Below are positions 6,534 to 11,338 of a DNA stretch of 11,338 nucleotides, one piece after another. The notes beneath the pieces were generated by a model. That model had not been told where the DNA came from. It saw only the letters and a program-made list of their open reading frames with translations, and searched no databases. Numbering within the stretch: the stretch's first letter is position 1; the number at the start of each line of letters is the position of its first letter. The position numbers were made by a program, and so were the translations under genes. Source of the DNA: Candidatus Sulfotelmatobacter sp. (GTDB lineage: Bacteria > Acidobacteriota > Terriglobia > Terriglobales > Acidobacteriaceae); contig JASHRE010000694.1 in assembly GCA_030037515.1 (NCBI GenBank), positions 1 to 11,338 on the forward strand, read 5' to 3'.

Positions 6534-6565
6534 ATTATAGTCGGGGCGATGTTGCATGGTGTTAA
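6534..6565 (-). promoter_or_regulatory. ligA promoter, leaderless layout
   Basis: On the minus strand a perfect TATAAT (6539-6534) ends seven bases before the ligA ATG, so transcription is expected to begin at or within a base or two of the start codon. TTAACA (6565-6560) is a five-of-six -35 match, but the 20-base spacer is longer than the usual 16-18. No Shine-Dalgarno fits between the -10 and the ATG. Confidence 0.6.
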
Positions 6566-6590
6566 ATGAGGAATCTGGAGAGTCTGAAAA

Positions 6591-7124
6591 ATGCACATGC
6601 GCAACGTGACGATCCTCGGAACTTCCCGCCTGCTTCTGCGCGAGTTCCACCGCGATGATGCCGCCGCACTGGCGCTCGTGATCGCTGATCCGGAAACGAT
6701 GCGTTTCTATCCGGCGCCGTTTGATCGGGCTGGTGTTGAGCAGTGGATCGAGCGCAACCTGCGGCGCTACGCCCGGTACGGTCATGGACTCTGGGGGATG
6801 GTTTTGAAGTCGACTGGCGAGTTGATCGGGGATTGCGGTTTGACATTCCAAAATGTGGAAGGTGTCGACGAACTGGAGATCGGCTATCACGTCCGCCGCG
6901 ATCTGTGGGGACAGGGTCTGGCCACGGAGGCTGCTCGCGCCTGCCGCGATTACGGTTTCGGCCGATGGCAGGCGGAAAGAATCATCTCGCTGATTCGCCC
7001 TGAGAACATTTCCTCCCGCCGCGTCGCAGAAAAGAACGGGATGAAGATTTGGAAAGAAGCGATGCACCACGGTCTGCAGCATCTCGTTTACCGCATCCGC
7101 CGTGAACACGCGTCCGCTCGCTAA
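6591..7124 (+). CDS. GNAT acetyltransferase, RimJ/RimL-like
   Basis: Acetyl-CoA-dependent N-acetyltransferase of 177 residues, probably cytoplasmic. It opens with the TSRLLLREFHRDDAAAL pattern (11-27) typical of the RimJ/RimL (Acetyltransf_3) branch and has the GELIGDCGL strand (76-84). The acetyl-CoA pyrophosphate loop is R102-RDLWGQGLA-111, followed by TEAARA, and there is a late RPENISSRRVAEKNGM block (136-151). Family members acetylate ribosomal protein N-termini, polyamines, antibiotics or other amines; the substrate cannot be named here. Start: ATG 6591 has GGAGAG eight bases upstream; an ATG two codons later is the alternative. It is divergent from ligA with only 64 bases between the two starts, so their promoters must overlap or be very close. 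Confidence 0.9.
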   Translation: MHMRNVTILGTSRLLLREFHRDDAAALALVIADPETMRFYPAPFDRAGVEQWIERNLRRYARYGHGLWGMVLKSTGELIGDCGLTFQNVEGVDELEIGYHVRRDLWGQGLATEAARACRDYGFGRWQAERIISLIRPENISSRRVAEKNGMKIWKEAMHHGLQHLVYRIRREHASAR

Positions 7125-7189
7125 GGTGGGGATTCCATAAATCCACGTTTGAATTTCTTAGCTTCACTTCACGCCTCTCGCCCCTCAGG

Positions 7190-7195
7190 TACAAT
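7190..7195 (+). promoter_or_regulatory. Possible -10 of the lipid kinase gene
   Basis: TACAAT (five of six consensus bases) ends 17 bases before the ATG at 7213. The best -35 I can place is TTCACG, 16 bases upstream, which is weak. The 88-base gap after the acetyltransferase gene makes a separate promoter plausible. Confidence 0.35.
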
Positions 7196-7212
7196 CCTGC
7201 TTCCACGCGGGT

Positions 7213-8175
7213 ATGCAAAAAGCAGCTCTGCTCTACAATCCGGATTCTGGCGGCAGCGGCGCGAGGCGGCTGAAGAAAGTGGAATCGGCGCTCGCAGTGC
7301 TGCGCAGTGCGGGAGTCAAGGCCGATCTTGTCGCCTCGGAATCGCGTGATCACGCTGGCGAACTGGCGCGCCAGGCGATGGATGCGGGGTGCGACACCAT
7401 CTTTGCCTGCGGCGGCGACGGAACGATTCACAACGTTGCCCAGGCCCTGGCCAATTCTTCGGCCGCATTGGGAGTGCTTCCCCTGGGGACTGCGAATGCC
7501 CTCGCCCATGACTTGGGGCTTCCACGAGACTTGGCGGCTGCCGCAAGAGCTCTTCTGAAGGCAACGCCGCGACGAATTGCTCTAGGTTACGTGAAGTACG
7601 TTGGTCCGCAAGGATCCATTCACTCCCGCTATTTCGTGATCACCGCAGGCGTAGGAGTGGACGCGCATCTGTTCTACAAGCTCCTGACGGGCGCCAAACA
7701 GCGCATGGGCATGGCTGCGTATTACGCGAAAGCGTGGCACATGTGGTTCACATATCCGATGACGAGATTTCGGGCGTCGTATTGCGATCAAGATTCGCAG
7801 GACTCTTCTCCGCAGCCCAAAAGCGCGTTGCTGACCGAACTGCTGGCCGTCCGCATTCGGAATTTCGGCGGAGTGTTGCGGGAATTTGCACCCGGCGCTT
7901 CGCTCGGGCGCGATGACATGCGGCTGATTCTCTGCCATACGGAGAAACGTCTCTCTTATCTGGCTTACGTAACGCGGGGCTTGCTGGGCCGCGGGTGGCA
8001 TGTTCCGGGGATTGAACTCGTTCACAGCAAGAAAGTTTCGTGCCAGTATCAAGCGGCATCGTTCGCAACGAATCGCCGAATTTACGTTGAGGCAGACGGA
8101 GAATTGCTCGGCACTCTGCCCGCCGAGATTACGGTTGTGCCGGATGCGCTGACGCTGCTGATGCCGGGGGGCTGA
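7213..8175 (+). CDS. Diacylglycerol kinase-like lipid kinase (DagK/YegS family)
   Basis: ATP-dependent kinase of the diacylglycerol/sphingosine kinase catalytic family, expected to phosphorylate a membrane diacylglycerol or related lipid at the inner leaflet. The 320 residues show YNPDSGGSGARR (8-19), the nucleotide-binding GGDGT (67-71) in FACGGDGTIHNVAQAL, LPLGTANALAHDLGLP (89-104), AGVGVDA (145-151) and the C-terminal EADGELLG (293-300) that closes the family fold. There is no signal peptide or strong membrane segment, as expected for a peripheral enzyme. Start: ATG 7213 puts the NPDSGG motif at its usual place; the ribosome binding site is poor. In its family, sequence alone does not separate DagK (phospholipid recycling) from YegS-like kinases. 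It lies just upstream of a YdjM-type gene and may be cotranscribed with it. Confidence 0.92.
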   Translation: MQKAALLYNPDSGGSGARRLKKVESALAVLRSAGVKADLVASESRDHAGELARQAMDAGCDTIFACGGDGTIHNVAQALANSSAALGVLPLGTANALAHDLGLPRDLAAAARALLKATPRRIALGYVKYVGPQGSIHSRYFVITAGVGVDAHLFYKLLTGAKQRMGMAAYYAKAWHMWFTYPMTRFRASYCDQDSQDSSPQPKSALLTELLAVRIRNFGGVLREFAPGASLGRDDMRLILCHTEKRLSYLAYVTRGLLGRGWHVPGIELVHSKKVSCQYQAASFATNRRIYVEADGELLGTLPAEITVVPDALTLLMPGG

Positions 8176-8198
8176 AAACTGTAAGAATTCGTTGCAAT

Positions 8199-8228
8199 TT
8201 GTCGTCTTTGCTTTTCAGACAATAAAAT
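8199..8228 (+). promoter_or_regulatory. Possible promoter of the YdjM-type gene
   Basis: TTGTCG (8199-8204, four of six) and TAAAAT (8223-8228, five of six) are 18 bases apart. The -10 ends six bases before the TTG at 8235, again close to a leaderless layout, and no Shine-Dalgarno is seen. Confidence 0.3.
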
Positions 8229-8234
8229 CGCCAC

Positions 8235-9302
8235 TTGGAACCCATTACACATTTTCTGACCGGCGCGTGCATGGGGCGGGCCGGGCTCAATCGCAAAACG
8301 GCGCTGGCGACTCTGACGCTCACGCTGGCTGCCGAGGCTCCAGATCTCGATGTGCTTGGCCGATTCCGCGGACCAGCATTCGCGTTTGCGCATCATCGCG
8401 GATTCACACATTCCTTCCTGGGAACTCCCATCTGTGCGGCGGCGGTGGTTGGCTTCGTGTACTTGCTCTGGCGATTGCGCGGTCGAAAAACGAAAGATCC
8501 CAATCTGCCCCCCCGCTGGGGGTTGCTGTTCGGTTACGCCTGCCTCGCGGGCCTGAGCCATATTCTGCTTGACTTCACCAACAACTACGGCGTGCGCCCC
8601 TTCTGGCCGTTCTCTGAGAAATGGTATTCGTGGGACATCGTCTTCATCGTCGAGCCAATCATGCTGGCACTGCTGATCCTGGGATTGGTTGTGCCTGCCC
8701 TACTCGGTCTTGTGGACCGCGAAATCGGAGTGCGCAAGCAGGGACCGAGGGGCCGGCTGGCGGCGGCGCTGGCCCTAGTCGGTGTCGTGCTGATGTGGGG
8801 CATCCGGGATTATGAGCATCGGCGGGCGTTAAGTGCGCTCGAGTCGCGCGAATATGAGGGCGTTAATCCTTTGCGCGTCTCGGCATATCCGACATGGATC
8901 AATCCATTCCACTGGAACGGTGTTGTGGAGACGCCGGCGTTCTTTGCCCTGGCGCCAGTGAATTCCTCAAGCGCAGAAGTCGATCCAGAAGACGAGATGG
9001 AAATTCGCTACAAGCCAGAGGAAACGCCGGTGACGCTGGCCGCGAAACGGTCATATCTCGGACGCATATATTTGGACTGGGCACAGTATCCTATCGTTGA
9101 GACAGAGGAATTGGGCGGGCCGCAAGACGGATACATCGTTCATTTTCAGGACCTGCGGTTTCTAGACGTGCCGAGTGCTGTAAATGGGGACCGCGGACGT
9201 CGCGTGCTTGGTGCATCGGTTGAACTGGACAGGAACCTGCATGTGCTCGGGGATGTGTTCGGTACAGGAAAGGACCAGGTGGTCGCACCAGAACCCGACT
9301 AA
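8235..9302 (+). CDS. YdjM/DUF457-type membrane-bound metal-dependent hydrolase
   Basis: Inner-membrane protein of the YdjM family (PF04307), 355 residues. The metal-binding pattern is visible: H6 in PITHFLTG, D37/D39 in APDLD, H53-H54-R-G-F-T-H59-S, and H109 with D113 in SHILLDFTNNYG. Hydrophobic segments at about 63-79, 95-113, 136-159 and 174-190 look membrane-spanning. The C-terminal part from about 195 onward is hydrophilic, beta-rich in look, and longer than the basic family core; longer homologues of this kind exist, but I know no function for the tail. Its substrate is unknown; YdjM itself is a LexA-regulated protein in E. coli, but no LexA-like box is visible here. Start: TTG 8235 gives MEPITHFLTG, which matches the family start. 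It lies 59 bases after the lipid kinase gene. Confidence 0.85.
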   Translation: MEPITHFLTGACMGRAGLNRKTALATLTLTLAAEAPDLDVLGRFRGPAFAFAHHRGFTHSFLGTPICAAAVVGFVYLLWRLRGRKTKDPNLPPRWGLLFGYACLAGLSHILLDFTNNYGVRPFWPFSEKWYSWDIVFIVEPIMLALLILGLVVPALLGLVDREIGVRKQGPRGRLAAALALVGVVLMWGIRDYEHRRALSALESREYEGVNPLRVSAYPTWINPFHWNGVVETPAFFALAPVNSSSAEVDPEDEMEIRYKPEETPVTLAAKRSYLGRIYLDWAQYPIVETEELGGPQDGYIVHFQDLRFLDVPSAVNGDRGRRVLGASVELDRNLHVLGDVFGTGKDQVVAPEPD

Positions 9303-9365
9303 GAAGCGGCGATCGGCGGCCGCTTGACGGCGGCTGTCCGAGCACTCAGAATAATATTCGTCCCG

Positions 9366-9370
9366 GGAGG
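9366..9370 (+). promoter_or_regulatory. Strong Shine-Dalgarno of the DUF6580-like gene
   Basis: GGAGG (within GGGAGGTGA) lies five bases before the ATG at 9376. The in-frame GTG at 9370 overlaps the Shine-Dalgarno itself, so the ATG is the better start. Confidence 0.75.
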
Positions 9371-9375
9371 TGAAC

Positions 9376-9936
9376 ATGCTGGCTTACATTTTCGTGCTGC
9401 TCGCCGTGGCCGTTAGGTTTCTGCCGTTTGCCGGCCCTCTCAGCGTGCTTCCGCATGCCTGGCATTTCACCCCATTGGCGGCGTCGCTTTTGTTTTTTGG
9501 AGCGCGCGGCACGCGCCGGCAGATGTGGATTCCACTTTTGCTGCTTGCCGCAACTGATGTCATCCTGACCAAGTACGTTTACGCGTTCACTTTCTCATGG
9601 GATCAACTGGTCACGTGGGCGTGGTATGCGGCCATTCTCTGGCTGGGTACAGGTTTGCGTGAGAAAACCACTCTGTGGCGTGTGGTTGGAGCGGCGCTGG
9701 TCAGTTCGTTTTCATTTTTCCTGATCAGCAATTTTGCAGTTTGGGCAGCGTGGCCGCAAATGTATCCGCGCAGCTTCAGCGGGCTGATGATGTCCTACAC
9801 GGCCGCGCTTCCATTTTTCCGCGGCACCATCGAAAGCGACCTGTTCTTCTCGCTGGCATTTTTCGGAACGCCGGTTTTCATCCACGCGCTTTCCGCAAGG
9901 CTCGGGCGATCCGGGAATCACGCAGCGGCAGCGTAG
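9376..9936 (+). CDS. DUF6580-like integral membrane protein
   Basis: A 186-residue hydrophobic protein with about five or six membrane segments (roughly 2-19, 30-44, 51-67, 80-93, 103-124 and 156-173). It carries blocks I recognise from the DUF6580 family: HFTPLAASLLFFGA (30-43), FLISNFAVWA (115-124), and YTAALPFFRGTIESDLFF (141-158). The family has no established function; transport or a role as a membrane component of a larger system has been suggested for similar small membrane proteins but cannot be read from this sequence. Start: ATG 9376 is chosen over the GTG two codons upstream because of the strong GGAGG at the right distance. It lies 73 bases after the YdjM-type gene on the same strand and converges with the DedA-type gene across 40 bases; no terminator is visible there. 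Confidence 0.8.
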   Translation: MLAYIFVLLAVAVRFLPFAGPLSVLPHAWHFTPLAASLLFFGARGTRRQMWIPLLLLAATDVILTKYVYAFTFSWDQLVTWAWYAAILWLGTGLREKTTLWRVVGAALVSSFSFFLISNFAVWAAWPQMYPRSFSGLMMSYTAALPFFRGTIESDLFFSLAFFGTPVFIHALSARLGRSGNHAAAA

Positions 9937-9976
9937 TTTGGTCTAGTCTCCGCCGAAACCTGCAGACGAAGGCTTA

Positions 9977-10606
9977 TTACTGCGCGGGCTGATTTCTTGA
10001 CTTGTTTTTCTTCATCATCAAAGCCAGCCATGTCAGCAATCCCGCCACCACGAGCACAACCGCGACCCAATAAGCATGCTGCCGAATGACCGTGCCCAGA
10101 AATCCCACAATCTGCGGCCCAAAATAAAGCGTCAGCAAAGCGAGGGCGAAGAACCGCACGCAGCGGGCCAGGAAAATCGCCAGCAGGAAGTGGCCGAAGT
10201 TCATCTCGGAAATGGCCGCACCCAGCACGAAGATTTTGAACGGCATGGGCGGCGGAAACATCCCCGGAAACATCAATGCCCAGAATTCGTGTTCCTCGAA
10301 GGAGCGGTGAATTTTCTGGAATCGCTCTTCCGAGACACGCTTGCGCAGCACGGTCTCGCCGCCAATGTAGCCGATGATGTAGAGGGGAATACTGCCGAGC
10401 GCCGATCCCACCGCCGCCAGCAGCACATATACAAAAAATCGCGTGCGATGCTGGAAAACGTAGGTCGCGACAATGGCATCGACCGGCATGCCGAGCAGCG
10501 CGCTGTCGGCAAACGCGATGACGAAGACGCCCCAAATCCCGAGCACGTGGAGCAAGCCCCATATCCAGGCGGTGTACCGGCTCAGGAGGTGTGTGATCGT
10601 TCTCAA
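9977..10606 (-). CDS. DedA/VTT-domain membrane protein (YqaA-like)
   Basis: Polytopic inner-membrane protein of 209 residues in the DedA/SNARE-associated (VTT) superfamily, members of which act in lipid flipping and envelope homeostasis. Visible features: hydrophobic segments at about 19-37, 57-82, 123-145, 149-170 and 177-198; the small-residue stretch AAVGSALGSIPLYIIGYIGG (64-83); and the re-entrant-loop signature FPGMFPPPMPFKIFVLGAAISEM (113-135), which is the YqaA-like variant of the DedA motif. The C-terminus is basic (MKKNKSR), as expected for a cytoplasmic end. Start: TTG 10606; it gives MRTITHLLSRYTAWIWG and I see no in-frame ATG nearby and no Shine-Dalgarno. A possible promoter sits directly upstream. 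The gene is divergent from the amidohydrolase gene. The substrate lipid is not predictable. Confidence 0.88.
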   Translation of the reverse strand: MRTITHLLSRYTAWIWGLLHVLGIWGVFVIAFADSALLGMPVDAIVATYVFQHRTRFFVYVLLAAVGSALGSIPLYIIGYIGGETVLRKRVSEERFQKIHRSFEEHEFWALMFPGMFPPPMPFKIFVLGAAISEMNFGHFLLAIFLARCVRFFALALLTLYFGPQIVGFLGTVIRQHAYWVAVVLVVAGLLTWLALMMKKNKSRNQPAQ

Positions 10607-10614
10607 CGAAAAAC

Positions 10615-10644
10615 AGTTTACGTGAAGAAAAACCAGCGTGTCAG
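10615..10644 (-). promoter_or_regulatory. Possible promoter of the DedA-type gene
   Basis: On the minus strand CTGACA (10644-10639, five of six) and TAAACT (10620-10615, four of six) are 18 bases apart. The -10 ends eight bases before the TTG start, a leaderless-type spacing, in keeping with the missing Shine-Dalgarno. Confidence 0.4.
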
Positions 10645-10708
10645 TTCGGGGACGAAGCAGCCAGCAATTGATTCGTGCACGCCGTCTCCCACGCGAGATG
10701 TCTCACAG

Positions 10709-10717
10709 TGCTATGAT
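10709..10717 (+). promoter_or_regulatory. Possible extended -10 of the amidohydrolase gene
   Basis: TGC followed by TATGAT (five of six) forms an extended -10 ending 18 bases before the ATG at 10736. No clear -35 is seen, which extended -10 promoters can do without. The predicted leader is about a dozen bases and has no obvious Shine-Dalgarno. Confidence 0.4.
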
Positions 10718-10735
10718 CGCGGCTTCGGTGCAACG

Positions 10736-11338
10736 ATGCGCAAGCTGATGCTGATGCCCCTCATGCTCCTTTCGACCATGTTGTCGGCGCAGCAATACGA
10801 TCTGGTGATTGCACGCGGTCGCATCATGGATCCTGAAACCGGCCTGGACGCGGTGCGCAATGTTGCGATTGAGAATGGCAAGATCGTTCGCATTTCAAGC
10901 GATCCGCTGAGCGGCAAGCGCGTGCTTGATGCCGCTGGACTTGTCGTTGCTCCCGGGTTCATCGATCTGCATCAGCACGGCCAGGACCTCAACAGCCAGC
11001 GCGTGAAGGCTTTCGATGGAGTTACGACCGCTCTGGAAATGGAGATCGGCGCACCCGACGTGGCGGACTTCTTGAAAATGAAACAAGGCCGCTCGCTGAT
11101 CAACTATGGGACCACGGCCAGCCACGTTGCAGCGAGAGCGCTGGTTTTCGGGGCTCCGTTGAAGCCAGAAAGCTTGGACTTCAAAACCGGCATACCGGAG
11201 ATTCTGCCCAAGAGCGGACCGGCCACGAACCAACCGGCAACCAGTGATCAAATCGAACGAATCCAGGATCGAATCGTGCATGAGTTACGCGCCGGCGCTC
11301 TTGGCGTCGGCATGGGCATACAGTACACGCCCGGCGCT
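10736..11338 (+). CDS. Secreted amidohydrolase, D-glutamate / N-acyl-D-amino-acid deacylase type, C-terminus cut by window edge
   Basis: The first 201 residues of an amidohydrolase-superfamily enzyme; the frame is open to the window end. Residues 1-18 (MRK, then LMLMPLMLLSTMLSA) look like a Sec signal peptide with cleavage likely before QQYD, so it acts outside the cytoplasm. YDLVIARGRIMDPETG (21-36) and VVAPGFIDLHQHG (70-82) are the standard entry to the metallo-barrel; H79-x-H81 binds the metal. FDGVTTALEMEIG (93-105) and INYGTTASH (122-130) fit the D-aminoacylase branch, usually annotated as D-glutamate deacylase or N-acyl-D-amino-acid deacylase. A role in using D-amino-acid or peptidoglycan-derived amides is inference; dihydroorotase-like or dipeptidase activities cannot be excluded because the later catalytic residues are outside the window. 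ATG 10736 is the only start that keeps the signal peptide. Confidence 0.85.
   Translation, partial: MRKLMLMPLMLLSTMLSAQQYDLVIARGRIMDPETGLDAVRNVAIENGKIVRISSDPLSGKRVLDAAGLVVAPGFIDLHQHGQDLNSQRVKAFDGVTTALEMEIGAPDVADFLKMKQGRSLINYGTTASHVAARALVFGAPLKPESLDFKTGIPEILPKSGPATNQPATSDQIERIQDRIVHELRAGALGVGMGIQYTPGA

Noticed and set aside
6569..6578. GAGGAATCTG identical to the end of the REP-like element
   Set aside because: Only ten bases match and the rest of the element is missing; part of it serves as the acetyltransferase ribosome binding region, so chance or a remnant is enough.
6527..6604. 26-residue N-terminal extension of ligA from a TTG at 6604
   Set aside because: It would read through the consensus -10 and overlap the start of the acetyltransferase gene; the family N-terminus begins at the ATG at 6526.
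1..11338. CRISPR array, prophage, transposase, toxin-antitoxin or defence system
   Set aside because: I found no spaced direct repeats of CRISPR size and no genes of these classes; all long frames resolve to housekeeping or envelope families.

Overview
The window reads as an ordinary chromosomal segment of a soil-type bacterium, most likely Acidobacteriota (Terriglobia/Koribacter-like). Reasons: GC-rich coding, frequent TTG starts, the mix of a six-domain S1 protein, a HIT hydrolase, a YdjM-type hydrolase, a DUF6580-like membrane protein and a secreted D-aminoacylase-type amidohydrolase, and intergenic repeats of a style I associate with acidobacterial genomes. The taxon is an inference; there is no rRNA or other decisive marker.

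Left part (1-3500, minus strand): ribosomal protein S1 (rpsA), with a clear sigma70-type promoter and a structured leader of about 145 nt, followed downstream by dihydrolipoyl dehydrogenase (lpdA), which runs off the left edge and lacks its last 25-30 residues. Middle (3315-4507): a 504-base gene-free stretch, a HIT-family nucleotide hydrolase gene on the plus strand, and a 197-base convergent spacer. The two spacers hold heptanucleotide tandem repeats, two copies of a REP-like element in opposite orientations, a terminator-like hairpin and a foldable segment.

Centre (4508-7124): NAD-dependent DNA ligase (ligA, minus) is divergent from a RimJ/RimL-type GNAT acetyltransferase. Right (7213-9936, plus): a diacylglycerol-kinase-like lipid kinase, a YdjM-type membrane metal-dependent hydrolase and a DUF6580-like integral membrane protein lie in one direction, with a convergent DedA/VTT membrane protein at 9977-10606. 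A signal-peptide-bearing amidohydrolase (D-glutamate deacylase / N-acyl-D-amino-acid deacylase type) starts divergently at 10736 and runs off the right edge.

Functionally the genes are housekeeping (translation, 2-oxoacid dehydrogenase E3, DNA replication/repair) next to envelope and lipid functions (lipid kinase, YdjM, DUF6580, DedA). I see no defence system, mobile element with a transposase, CRISPR array, tRNA or rRNA. The points most worth checking are intergenic: dispersed heptad repeats, an orphan terminator hairpin, competing hairpins between hit and ligA, the rpsA leader, and several genes (ligA most clearly) whose -10 hexamer lies at the distance expected for leaderless mRNA.
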